Shown: positions 53,001 through 64,000 of the stretch, one piece after another | Layout: each line of letters opens with the position of its first letter | Position numbering within the stretch: the stretch's first letter is position 1 | Source of the DNA: Schistosoma mansoni | Taxonomy: Eukaryota; Platyhelminthes; Trematoda; Strigeidida; Schistosomatidae | Direction: 5' to 3' | Length of the DNA: 64,000 nucleotides | NCBI RefSeq assembly: GCF_000237925.1 | Contig: NC_031502.1 | Span: forward strand, 17,482,909 to 17,546,908 | The notes under the pieces: model-generated | Databases searched by the model: none | What the model was told of the DNA's origin: nothing | Seen by the model: the letters and a program-made list of their open reading frames with translations, nothing else | Position numbers and translations under genes: made by a program

Positions 53001-56000
53001 ATGAGATTGATGCAAAACCTCAGTAGACGCAAAGACAGTCAAACAACCGAAGGACGAGTATCTTTGGCGCCTTCGTGATGTTAGTCTGGCTGTAAAAGGT
53101 CGGATCTACAACGCGTCGGTGAGAGCAGTTTTGCTCTATGCTTGTGAAACCTGGCCTCTCCGAGTTGAGGATGTTAGACGTCTCTCTGTGTTCGATCATC
53201 GTTGTCTCCGAAGGATTGCTGACATCCAGTGGCAACACCATGTTAGTAATGCAGAGGTTCGGCATCGTGTGTTCGGGCGCTGAGACGATAATTCAATCGG
53301 TGTCACCATCTTGAAACACCGACTTCGGTGGCTTGGACATGTTTTACGAATGTCGTCCCAGAGACTTCCACGTCGTGCATTATTTGCCGACCCTGGGACT
53401 GGTTGGAAAAAGCGGAGAGGAGGTCAGTGTATGACATGGTGTCGTGGTATGAAAGAAAGCTGCAAAGGGCTAGCTTCTGTTGGTCCTTCACGACTCCCTG
53501 GCTGGGGTCCGAGAGATGGTGCAACACAGTGTCTAGAGACGTTATCAGATATGGCTCAGAATAGAAGCCAGTGGCGAGCCTGCTGTAATCTTCTTCTACT
53601 TTCTTCATAAAGAGTGGCTATAACTTTCTTAACTGAGAGAGCTCTTCTGGTTGTAGATTTCAGTTCCACCCCCATCATTACTCTTCTCCTTTACTTTTTT
53701 TTATTTCTTTTATATATACGCATCTTCTTCCTTCTCCCATTCTCATTATATTATGTGGCGCATATGTATCCGGTGTCCATTGTACCAATACATATGTGAT
53801 TAAATAAATATATAAAATAATAAGGCGACGGCCAATGTGTATAAATCCACTTTTATCAACGTTCAGTGTCAGATCCCACGAAAGTCCATTCCTATAGCTT
53901 GTTTATTTCTCCTTGGACTACTATTGAAATATAGCTTTCTATGATACGAGAAGAGAATGAATAAACCACTTTTATATCATCGGGAAAAGGAAGGTTACAC
54001 CGTGTTGAAAGATTCAACAGAAGTCGTTGACGAGAAGAAGAGGGAGCGATTGGCCAATCACACTTCCTCGTATAACCCCACTGGTTACATTCGCAGGCTT
54101 GGAGTGGCAAGGTTAAAAGCGGAAGATTTGGCTACGTTCTGCGAAAAAGGATTTGAGCCAAGATAAAAGGGGATTCCGCATGCCAAATGAAGAAAGCTTG
54201 AGAAAGAGAAGTTTGTGTTAGACACCTTCGAAGGCCTTACTAAAATCGAAGTACAGAATTATCACTGACTGACCAACATCACTTCTCTGGGTAATCTGAT
54301 CAAAACATTCCAGCTGCGATGTGGAGCATGTGCGTTTAGTCGTAAACCCGTGTTGGGATGGGTTAATCAAGCTATCCGAGGGTGAGAATGATGGAAGCTG
54401 TTTGTGGATATTTTTTCCATGGTCCTTGAGAGCATGGATATCACGTTAACGGGTCCATAGTCAGCAATATCACCACGTGATCCCGTTTTGAATCTAGAGG
54501 TGATAAGAAATATCTTCGATAACGATGGATAGGCTCCATAATCCATAGTTAGGGTGAACAGTTTAAACAAAGCAATGGAAGTTCTCTACTACCATATTCC
54601 ACAAGTGATGAAGGAATCCCGTCAGGTCCACCATCATAGGACTTTTTCGAGGTAACTATATACTGCTTGATATTGGTAGATATGGAATCAAATTTAGATA
54701 AACATCTAGACGTCAACATTGAAAACGCATTGATGGAGGTTTCGGACTCAGTGTGGTAGCGTTGAGAGAAATGCTGGCTGAACTGTCCACAAATAGTACC
54801 AGGGTCGTTAACAGCGCTTCTGCTAACTATGGAGAATTTGGTTGCACCAAGAGAATTCGATTTCACATGGGATTCGAAAAGCGAAGTAATTGGTGACTCT
54901 GGGCTTGTACTGCTAGGGTTTCATTCTACACAGTCATAAGATACTTGCATTTAGATGAATCATTTTTATCGACCAAGTTAAGTATACTTTGAAGTGCGTG
55001 CACGTCGTGATGCTTGTGGTAGCGGTGTTTCAGTTTTCCCAGCTTCCTGTTAAATGTTTTAAAAGTATTCTGGTACCTGTTAGCGTTACAAGCCACATGT
55101 CCAAGGAATAGTGAACAGCAGTCAAGGCAATTCGTCAGGTTGTCGTATACGCGGGGAAGCGCAGTGCTAATATTATTTATGATAAAATAGGATTTTATGG
55201 TAGATACCGAATACGTTTCCTTGTGCTTCCAGGTTTGTTGATCGAACTCCCTCTCTGGTACATTTTTTCGGCTTTACATTTCGATGGTATAGTGTTTAAA
55301 GAATGAATAATACCAAATACGACCGGCATCACGCATAAAACATCGATGACTGACGTGCACTGAGGTAGAGTCTATGTTAATTGTAAGTAATAAGACAAGT
55401 ATATTATTCCTCGTAATTGGCCCCCGATCTTAATGAATCCATGCACAAAGTCCCATTGTTTCAACTAACTTGTTATATCGACCTGGTAATGAAGTGAAAT
55501 TCTATTTAAAGTTCAGCAGAATAAAATCAACTCCGACTACTTGAAACGTATGCATTTGGTAAGAAGCAGTGAAAAAGATGTTTGTTAGTAATTTGTCAAA
55601 GTTAGTATACGCATGAGACGGTCTGTATATGCATCCCACCTGTAGATAAGTTTGCAATCCACAATTTATGGCAATCCAAATGTAGTCATTTATATTATCA
55701 AGACATTCTTTCACAAATGTTCACGCTTAAGTGTTTCAATATATATGGATGATTGTACCACCTCTTATTCCATGACGTCTACCGGTTTTAAAGAAAACGT
55801 AGTTATCTAAGTGCAGTGAATAAATAGACATGGGTGATTTACAACAAGTTTCACTAATAAGTACGATGGTTGGATTTACAGGGAATAGAGGGTCTTAAGA
55901 TGACTAAGTTTATTGGAGAAGGGGAACTGAATGAAAGATTAGGAGACTGAGAGCTATCATGACGAAGCAGGCTAGAGAAGAGATCACATGTAGTAGTTCC

Positions 56001-56100
56001 ATGAATACTTTTGGGATTAGCTAAGGTAAAAATTGTGTTGTGAGAGATAGCTGCATCAATAACCTTGTCATCATTTTTAATATACTTATCGCTGTCGGCA
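50016..56100 (-). mobile_element. CR1-like LINE, split by an RTE-A insertion
   Basis: On the - strand the element runs from an endonuclease relic (WIAINCGLQTYLQVGCIYRP near 55650) through reverse transcriptase (SYDGGPDGIPSSLVEYGSRE near 54640; SRFKTGSRGDIADYGPVNVI near 54470) to PDDIKVVYSFSSR near 54000 and LSWDLTLNVDKSGFIHIGRR near 53870. It then resumes left of the RTE-A insert with SLNFSEHIASQ-type sequence near 50560 and YHQRCQQLKLEPLWIRRIKL at 50340-50280. Order and strand are collinear across the insert. Stops and shifts are frequent, so it is dead. The 5' limit near 56100 is approximate. Confidence 0.8.
50670..53820 (+). mobile_element. RTE type A LINE, longest copy, 5'-truncated
   Basis: The best-preserved RTE here, 3.15 kb. 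The endonuclease occupies 50672-51331 and continues in a second frame to about 51510. The linker and reverse transcriptase lie in one 431-codon frame at 51731-53026, with HIFKKGSRCSCNNYRGISLL, LTREEQAGFRSGRGCIDHIF, IVVFLDIRAAFDSLDRTVLW and SGVRQGCSISPFLFNFAIDD. The catalytic box reads LEYAIDIVLLCD: the first Asp of YADD is Ile, so polymerase activity should be lost. The C-terminal region ends near 53610, and the 3' end is GATTAAATAAATATATAAAA. Flanks TAAGGCAGCGG (50659-50669) and TAAGGCGACGG (53821-53831) resemble a target duplication. Compared with the 6.4-kb copy, the endonuclease N-terminus is missing. Confidence 0.9.
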
Positions 56101-56940
56101 GAGAAGTCGGAGGAAGTGCATAACGTCTTCTAAATGGCATGGTGTACATCATGGGAACCTGACCGAGGAGGCTGTCGGGTGCACGTATGAGACTGAGTAA
56201 TCGTTTAAAGTTTGCGTTTCTTTTTGTACCTGATGCATGTGTAACATGTTCCAGACGTTTATTTCGAAGGTTTTGTTTTAGTTCCTTTGTATTTTGAGGA
56301 GAATCGAGTTTTAATAAACATACTTGCAGTGGTTTGCAAGGTTTGAATATATCGACGTTCAGTGAGTGGTCTTTATATAATTATTGTGACTATTTTTACC
56401 GCTAGCTGCTGCATAGTTGGATGTTCCACTGACGGCATTATGGGTTGTATTATCTGATCAGTTAAAAGAACAACTACTTATGGTCAGACGTATATCAACA
56501 TTTTTAAGAGAATGGACACAATTTACATTAGGGCTACTTTCTTCTGCTTTTTATCCGCTTCTGGATAAATGAAGTAGCTCAACCGTTATAACTGCCGGAA
56601 ATCGTGTCGGTATTAGTATTAGATCTTGTCGTTTTTCCTACGTTCCGCTGAACGCCTAAATGCAGGGACTTTCAAGTATATTTGAAGCATGATTGGAAAG
56701 TGGTTAGTAGATGATTCTGAATGAAGTTGTTTTTATTCCGTGAGAAAATGATCCGTCCTACTGTAAGAGAGTCCTAGAAAAAATGTAGGCCTCGGTCGAA
56801 AAGTAACTTCGAGTTCTCAGCACGCGGTATGTCATCTGCGTATGTGAGATTTCTGCTTCAGTTACTTGTTGAAAATCTTTCAAGCCACATTCGAACTCTT
56901 CGAAACTGAAGAAACCTTGATAGAGCAGTCGCAGTAGAAA
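56101..56940. other. No gene recognised
   Basis: May include further 5' sequence of the CR1-like element, but nothing can be named. Confidence 0.3.
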
Positions 56941-57330
56941 AATAACGTACAGGTATGCAGAAGCCGTCGTGAATCTGGCAGATACGATAGTACTGCTAGC
57001 AGCCATGTGCGAGAAATACCAAAAGAGCATGGAAATCTTACAAAACAATGAAAAAATAATGAAGTTGTTCATCAGTAAGAATGTTTTAAAGATTACCCAG
57101 TGGTCAAAAATGAACACATACCGGAAAATGAAGGCAGGCTGCAGTCTAGAGGACCACTTCATTCCAGTCAAGTAAAGAATCCTCAAAGTCGTGTAAATAA
57201 AAGCGGGGTAATCTTCAACAGAGACCGATTCTTAACTGATGTTACTCACTTACTTGATGGGTTAGTCGTTGAAGAAGCATTATATGAAGAGTTTCGCCAT
57301 ATTTTGGCCCCTATAAGACGCAATAAATAA
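56941..57330 (+). other. Overlapping open frames of unknown nature
   Basis: Frames 56969-57175 and 57100-57330 on + encode NLADTIVLLAAMCEKYQ and, in the next frame, NRDRFLTDVTHLLDGLVVEE. An open frame also exists on the - strand (57186-56758). The + frames have amphipathic, coding-like composition, but no domain is recognised and no splice sites link them. They could be part of an element or a decayed gene. Confidence 0.25.
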
Positions 57331-58029
57331 TTCTCAGTCCCATGTTTAGTCATTTGGGTTCAAGCCTACTCAAAGATACCGTTCGTGACTTTGTAGATTT
57401 GTGACGGGATCAAATTAGCCGGACAACATCGGTTCCCTCAAGATTTAGAGTAAACTTTGCTAAAGAGCGTCAAATAGCCCAAAATCTGGGTCCAGTGTTT
57501 TCTGTCGACCACTTCCAACTCCAAACTTACATCCAAAGCCCGTCAAACTTGAGGTAAAGAACAAAGAGGTTTGAATGAATGCTTGAGAGTTGTTCAGTAT
57601 GTGGAAAACTATATGATCTAACCTGACTAACCGTCGTCAGTGATACACAGAAAAATATAATCAACCGTGATATGTTTCGGATAGTTGACCAGTCACCTTC
57701 AGCTATTGGTGTGACCAGTAAACGTAATGATATCAGCATCTGTGTAAAAAAATTTACAGAGCTGTTTATTTCGTGGACTTGTTTACCGCTGCAAATTTAT
57801 TTCAGCCCTCTGCCACATGAAACGGTGGATGGAGATGCCAATAAAGAAGCGATTCTCTTAACATATATCCATGTTGTGTTCATGTGAATGTTTTAAAGAA
57901 AACCTCTTCCTAAGTTAGGATTTGCCTGAACCTCTTTCATTAGCAAACCCCCATATGAGTACTATAAGAAACAACTTTGTTTATTGACATCATCATTAGA
58001 GTGACGACGAAATCGAGGGATGACATGAA
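57331..58029. other. No gene recognised
   Basis: AT-rich DNA; no supported feature. Confidence 0.35.
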
Positions 58030-58432
58030 GTTGTAGTGGCATTGGTCCTAACCATAATCCTCAAAGCTGAACATGAGATAACTGGAAAAGTAGACTTTCA
58101 ACATGTAATACTAAGGGAAGGTCAACAATGGTGAACGCGGGAACATTCACTCGAAATTCATAGGATGGCATGGCTTAGCCTTGAAGGCGTGTTCATTCTT
58201 TGTAGCTCATCTACTCTGTTCATATTAAATTTATTGTTATATTTTCAGCTTAAATGTGTTACCCACCATATACTGGTGATCCTCACAATAGGAAGAGTCA
58301 GTGTAGACAAGGTGACTTCCACGTTAGATCTTATAGATTAGGTAATCACATCGTGAAAAATCTACAATTTTAGGATTAGATCTATTATTGGAGCAGTACT
58401 AATGACGAAAGTAGATCATAATTCAACAAGGT
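58030..58432 (+). repeat. Dispersed repeat, copy 2 (partner at 645-1035)
   Basis: Homologous to 645-1035 in the same orientation. Blocks such as CCTCAAAGCTGAACATGAGA, GGATGGCATGGCTTAGCC and GATTAGGTAATCACATC show the relation. Several small gaps separate the copies. The class is unknown. Confidence 0.6.
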
Positions 58433-61400
58433 CTTTGATGAATACAATTGTTTCTGTTATTTCTACCGAAACTAGTACTATGCTTGTAAATTCGTCTTCA
58501 GTTGTACGGCCATACACCCTAAAGGAAAAGATCGGTTTGTCTGTTAACCCGTACCAGTGCTTGAATTGAACGTCGCTGTGAATGTTCAGTAAGGCATTTG
58601 ATCTTTCAAACTTTGAAGTTTAACTTTCATGTGGTCGAATCATGTTAGGCTGTGAACTTTGTCACCTCACCAAATCGGAGTTTCCAGGGGAACTTGCTCG
58701 ATAGTTTAATCGGTAAACGTCATTTGTTTATATTGAGATCTTAAAGTACCTGCAAGTGAATTAGGAATTGAGGTATTTAAACGTTTTTAGGGCTTAGGAG
58801 CAGCAAACTACAAGAACACAATGTATTCATTTGTTGCTAGCCAGCTCCTTGCCTATGGTCACTCAGCCACTTAAAAATGAATTTCAGCTATATCTTATAG
58901 TCACAGAGTTCCAGTAAATGCACTGAGTGCTAACTGAGACTCAAGTAGGCAAAATGTACGAAGGACGTCTGTTCTCATGAACGTAAACTGGTCATGAAGA
59001 CATGTAAAAGGTCTTGAACAGAACTGAAGGTATGCGGTGGTTAAAATGGTCAATATGTCAACACCACCGAAGTTAATGTTTATTATGCATGTAATTATAT
59101 AATGAATCATTAATTTTGACCGAACTGAGATATATTGGGGACTAATAACAAATTCAGTGTTAACAACCTTAGGAAATAAAGGTGAATTATTTCCAAGATG
59201 AAGCTCACTAATGTTAGTTCCTTTTTACCTTCACATCCCAATTTCTGATTAAACTATCTGCGGCGTATACATCAAGGTATCCTGTGAAATAATATACGTT
59301 ATGAATGGTAGTCTTCAGCCAGAACGCCTAATATATTACGAGAACTGCGCCGATCGTTGACAGTAAAATAAGTTAATCAGAATACAGTAAGGTAATCTTC
59401 GGTAATCAAAGACATAACATCCAATTTATGGTAATGCACTTCGTGTTCTGATTAGTTCTATATCAAAAGGATACTGGAGATTTAGTTCCTTAAAAAGTGG
59501 TTCAAAATGAAATGCCTGCAATCTCTCTTTCTGAAAACGGTAGTGATTAGACTGTAAGGCAGAATTCAGGGAAAACACTATTAGCCACAAGGTGTTTACA
59601 CTGCACAAATTACGAAACACAGGGTGACTTGGTAATAAATTATTACAAGCATCTGTTGGTATTACCAGTCTACTTTCCCATACCGCCGCAAGTAGGAAAA
59701 AAAGCAATCTTTTGATGAAGTCTTTTATAAATAGTTCGTAGTAGAATACGCCAATTCAGTTGAAATTTATTGTAAACCGAAGTCAAATAATTGAGTTGAC
59801 TGTTATTTTGCAAAACGAGCACTTATGTTTCCGGAGACACGGGAGTTTTCTAACTTACATAACTGCGACAATATCTGGTAGCCTGTGAAAGAATTTTCTT
59901 AATAAAACATTCTTTGAAAACACTTCATTCCTGAGGCTGAGATTATTTGTTAGCCCAATATGTAAGGCTTTACGTGAGATCCCACTTTCTTATTTGATTG
60001 TGTGTTACTGAGACCACTTTAGCATTGGAAAACTCGACGTATGGACCAAAAGGTAGACCCTGATAGTTGCAATTACTTCCACATTATCTTTTTTGTAAGT
60101 TATTTTCACATGGTGCGCATGCTCTCTTTATATATTTCTGTTACGCACCTCAATTTAAAGAGTAAGTGACCTTACTTGGACTTTCATGTAATTTTCTGAT
60201 GCTTAAACTAATCTCTAATCGCCCTTTTGTGGTCATTCCTCGCTTGTTTGAACTGCCTAAACGTGTTATCGTTACTTGTTCTTTTGTATTACGCCCAGTA
60301 GTACCATTTGCGTCTTTGCACTCGATGAGGGCGATTCCTTATGACTATGTTGCTTGTAACCTTCGGGGGACATTTGTGTAACAGTTTTTTGTGGCACATG
60401 AGATTGTGAGCTGTAAGAAGTCCTAATTGGCGTCCACATCAAAGTGTGGGGAACTTCGCAATCCACCCGCTGCAGTGACCTATCCGAGATAAGTAGGGAG
60501 GGATAATCTCTGCAGAACAGTTGTCGTACTTGGTGTCATCAGTGGGCTTCATTTAGATGACTCCAACTAGATACCTCGAGGTCTCAGACAATCTTACTGA
60601 ACTTCATCACTGGGCACCACCATCTGTCAGGCGTAAATTTAGATTGATCTCCCGTTACTGAAATTCTAGAGACCATCGATTAAGAGATCCTCTCAAGTCC
60701 TAGTTAGACATGATAAACTGTGGGGTTTTAGAGATGCCGCCAGAAGATCAGCAACATCAAAGAACCAACCATTATGGTGGTTCACAGAGTAACTGAGCTA
60801 AGAGTTGGTAGTCAGGATAGAGCCTACAAACACGATATGCAGCATTGGCGTCGGATTGTACGTAGATAGACCCCCAAGCCATTATGGTAATTAACATATT
60901 CCACAATCCTCGTCAATCAAAACTTACAGTCATTGTCTCCACGTCTGATTGCTGTAAACGTCAGAAACTGAGAGAACCTGACTGAGGTTCTTCAAGCCCA
61001 GTAGAACTCGAAGGATGACTTTTTCAGTCACATCAGGTGTTATGAGAGTCGAACTTTATCGGTAAGTGAGCATCAGAAGAACTGAATAAAACACACTTTA
61101 GTGCCAGTTGGTGCCGATCATCAACAGATGGTACCGAACACAATTGCCATAGTCCCGCTAATGAGACACACTTCACATGTAAAAAAATCCCACGACGACC
61201 ATTTCTCACAGAAATGACAAATCCACTGTGAACATCAACTAGTATAAAAACCAGAGGAAATATACTACCATAGAGGAGCACCAGGTTGTGTGACAAACTA
61301 TCGAGATTGTCTTCAACAACGTAAGACGACTAATAGGTCGGTCAGAAAACATCAGGAGCGTGTGCTTTCAGTTGGATCTCAAGATCAAAGTCCTAAATGA

Positions 61401-62029
61401 CACAGATCTATCCTGACATCATGGATGAAGAAGTGAGCATCCAAGGAAAGACATTTTTCCTATGTGATAAGGTACACAAAACTGGAGTTGGACAGGTGAC
61501 ATACAATGACACCCAGATCAAAGCCCTTACATAACATGGTACCACATTAACTGGAATGATACAATCATACTGTTGTTGCTTCTGCTTGGATGGCAGGGAA
61601 TATTTGGTTGTAAAACTACACCGGCACTACACAGGTTCTGAATACCGAAAAGATGGGGTAACACGGATGAAACCAAAACTACCAGCTATAGACCTCAAAA
61701 CTATACCTCCAAATCTCAACAAACAGGATACAACCACTAGGGATGGTTCCATGAGCGGCTTGAAACAGCCATTAGAATTTCTGGACTGATCGAATATATT
61801 GGTGGCATTACGAGTGGAATAGAGTCAGAAAACTCTCAAGATTAAATTATTTGCCAAAAAATGACCAGTCTGTAGTTAAGGATATCCATAATTATGCGAC
61901 AATAGGAAGTAGTGACCGTGATGCAGTCATCTTTAACGTGAAACACCTTACTGATGTCACATCCCTATATAGTCGGCAAGACGATTTCGCTGTAAGACCA
62001 TTCCCAAACCGATCAACCAAGCAAAGAAA
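58433..62029. other. Long stretch with no gene recognised
   Basis: About 3.6 kb. From about 60480 on, base composition is less AT-rich and looks like old element sequence, but I could not name a family. Open frames at 61033-61296 (-) and 61556-61789 (+) lack known domains. Confidence 0.35.
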
Positions 62030-62115
62030 AACCTAATGAAAAGTGCGTTCCAGCCAAAATAGCTCGGCTGAACCATAGCGTCTATAGCGTCAAGGTATCA
62101 GCAGTGGTCAGAACA
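62030..62115 (-). mobile_element. RTE type B-like 5' fragment
   Basis: On the - strand ATACCTTGACGCTATAG and GAGCTATTTTGGCTGGAAC parallel the 5' region of RTE-B at 15.65-15.72 kb and 30.55-30.63 kb. Only this short stretch is clear. Confidence 0.5.
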
Positions 62116-62782
62116 CACAGATAACAACCAAACTGACTAGAATTAGCGCAGCCGAGTGGGTAGACTACTGCCCAATGGACTTTAACAAAGGCCTGAACCC
62201 GTACCGAGACGACAAGAAACGAGCGCAGATAAATCAGTCGGTTCATATAAGCTCATCCCAAAGAATTGGATATAGAATTTACGTCAATACCTGAGGGCGA
62301 CTTATAAGGCATATCATCCGTATCAAGTCGATTGTAGTGTTTGTCCTATTGTTGCTCATCGAAAGACTCCCAGCTTCATGGCAAACTGTACTGCGACAAA
62401 TCTTACGAGCATCGAATTCCCAGATTATTTCATGTCCACGTTACATTTCACTTGTTTAGTTCAACTTTATCATAGCAACGAGGAGTGTTAATTGAAGCAT
62501 CAACACAGTAACTGCCTTCAAACCTACGAAAGGATAAACGTTGTGGTTATTCTATTCTTGGATTTAGATATAACTTGTGAATCTTATAGTAATTGTAGTT
62601 GAAAACTGTAAGTAGATGATATGTTGTTACTCAGTAGTCTTTTCGTAGCTTGGTTTAATTCCTCTAGTTAATTGTGCTAATAAAGTGAACTAACACCTAA
62701 ATATCGTGTTTACACACTATAAACAAACCTTTTACCGACTGTTTGCTGTAATTCTACCGTGCAGACTTTAAAATTTGTTCAA
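62116..62782. other. Upstream of the CCDC169-like gene
   Basis: AT-rich DNA before the start codon at 62783. It may contain the promoter; no motif is assigned. Confidence 0.35.
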
Positions 62783-63302
62783 ATGAGCCTCGAAATAATT
62801 AATACTGTGGACAAGCTAACACTTTCAGATCAAATAGAACAAGAGAAAATAAGCTTGTAACATTCGTTTTTGAAAAGTCACGTTTTAGAAATCTTCTCAG
62901 ACAGACAAACTGCAAATTAGAAGAATCCATCGACATTTTAGAGGATCAGCTGGCTTCAATTGAAGATGAAGGTAATTAAGAAGATTATCCCAAGTCCGTT
63001 TAGATAATGAATGGAAGACGAGATATTTAATTCAGAAAGAAATGAACGACTACTACAAAAGGGCATTCTTCTTCTGCGATCAGCAAATACCGAAGGCAAA
63101 AGCACTTCAACGAACAAGTATGCTTATTGCTTTATGTCTATGTCACTTAAATTTTGAAGTAAACCGTGCTGTTAGAAGGGGCTCAAAATTATCTAGCTAC
63201 ATGGACCTTGACGAAGATTCGGTTCAAGAACTTGAGGACTATCGTACATATATAATTAAATTATGTCGCGAGCTGGAATCCAGGATCGATCAAGAAGGAA
63301 AG
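62783..63302 (+). CDS. CCDC169-like coiled-coil protein, N-terminal exons
   Basis: Three exons are proposed: 62783-62856, 62889-62971 and 63004-63302, separated by two introns of exactly 32 bases. The junctions join in phase (2, then 1) and yield 152 codons: MSLEIINTVDKLTLSDQIEQ, then NLLRQTNCKLEESIDILEDQ, then DNEWKTRYLIQKEMNDYYKR. Heptad-like Leu/Ile spacing predicts a coiled coil in the first 60 residues. The NEWKTRY-Q-E-N block resembles vertebrate CCDC169, a small coiled-coil protein of unsettled function. The frame reaches donor GTGAGT at 63303 in phase 0, so the gene probably continues beyond; reading through instead would give 50-odd more unrelated residues ending 63500. Unspliced, the exons lie in different frames, which supports the small introns. 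Confidence 0.65.
62857..62888 (+). other. 32-base intron 1 of CCDC169-like gene
   Basis: Starts GTAACATTCG and ends CGTTTTAG. Removal joins TT to A to give a Leu codon and restores an open frame. It contains in-frame stops if retained. Confidence 0.7.
62972..63003 (+). other. 32-base intron 2 of CCDC169-like gene
   Basis: Starts GTAATTAAG and ends CCGTTTAG. Removal joins G to AT to give Asp and fuses the coiled coil to DNEWKTRY. It is the same length as intron 1. Confidence 0.75.
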
Positions 63303-64000
63303 GTGAGTATTCTCATGCAAAAGTATCAAATTGAAATGTCTCTAAATACTTTACTAGCGGTTCTTTTTCATTCACTTCAAAGGCATATTTATTCCGTCAA
63401 TGACAATAAAAAGAGTAAGGAACTCGCACTTTGTGACTGCTTTTCATCCGTTTACTTATCAAGGGGTCTTGCTGAGTTTGACTTGAGTTGTCTGAGCTAA
63501 AAATGGTTCTTACTTATTTTAAATGCAATTTTGAAAGAAGTGACCGTAAGGTTGCTACGATGAATGCTATAATAACTGAGTTGGAGTAAACTAATGTGAT
63601 TCCCGCTGGTCTGGATCATGTTGTGTTTACACAATTTCCAACAGTTTAGAAAACAATGGTTTTACTTGTTTATCAATAGCTTGAACATTGTTTCTTTAAT
63701 TCGAAATTTAATAAGCACTGCAATAATTTAGCGTTCGTTGTCTTTAAATCAACGATCGGTGACAAATCAGTTAAATAAAACCCCAATACCAATGTTTCTG
63801 AATGGTTGAATCAACTAACATGTACAATAGTAATAAACAGAAACAAAGTAGGGTAGAATTGAGTGGACACAAATAGATTGAAGTAACAATAGCACTGGAC
63901 TAATGCCAGAATCAGAATTCTCAGTAATTGTACTGAGTTTATATCCATTTTAGGACTAGGATCGCTAGGAATTGTAGTAAAGTGGAAATAACCCTAGTAA
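63303..64000. other. Presumed intron or 3' region of CCDC169-like gene
   Basis: After donor GTGAGT at 63303 no exon can be matched to the family. A frame to 63500 is open but its composition is unlike the upstream protein. The last 500 bases are AT-rich with nothing recognised. Confidence 0.4.

Overview
The window is nuclear DNA of a flatworm, most likely a blood fluke (Schistosoma or a close relative). It is AT-rich, with short coding exons spread through introns of several kilobases. It is crowded with RTE-clade LINEs of the schistosome SR2/SjR2 kind and with CR1/jockey-like LINEs. It also holds a compact type I hammerhead ribozyme motif of the sort known from schistosome repeats, and one gene with 32-base introns, a trematode habit. 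Species cannot be fixed from the sequence alone.

Four host genes can be supported. (1) An SS18/SYT-like chromatin co-activator gene on the + strand (10126-11571, perhaps to 12681). (2) A FoxK transcription factor gene on the - strand (43920 down to about 24681), with the FHA domain split over exons 1 and 2 and the forkhead domain over exons 3 and 4; introns 1 and 2 are packed with LINEs. (3) One FERM-domain exon on the + strand (47077-47164), beside a 200-base assembly gap. (4) The start of a CCDC169-like coiled-coil gene on the + strand (62783 to at least 63302). The FoxK exon junctions 1-2, 2-3 and 3-4 join in phase and rebuild recognisable domains; the last junction does not.

The rest is mainly mobile-element sediment. 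1-5.8 kb: no gene seen. 5.8-8.2 kb: CR1-like pieces around an RTE endonuclease fragment. 9.3-9.8 kb: a SINE-like element with an RTE tail. 13.2-16.9 kb: RTE type B inserted in RTE type C. 17.4 kb: a tRNA-like SINE. 18-22 kb: AT-rich DNA with one palindrome. 22-24 kb: an RTE type A copy carrying a SINE-like insertion. 27.4-27.6 kb: the hammerhead palindrome in FoxK intron 3. 30.5-34.2 kb: RTE-B with RTE-A inside it. 34.6-37.2 kb: RTE-C. 39.4-43.1 kb: SINE-like element, RTE-A, and RTE-B inside RTE-A with a perfect 10-base target duplication. 44.4-45.3 kb: an old RTE-B end. 46.5-48 kb: CR1-like pieces around the FERM exon. 48.4-50 kb: a decayed tandem array. 50-56 kb: a CR1-like element split by a 3.15-kb RTE-A copy. 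56-62.7 kb: no gene recognised. The labels A, B and C are local names for three RTE lineages told apart here by their reverse transcriptase sequence and 3' ends.

The most interesting signals are the hammerhead motif within a nearly 200-base palindrome, the 32-base introns, the lone FERM exon, and the SINE-like family whose 3' tail matches the RTE-A tail.
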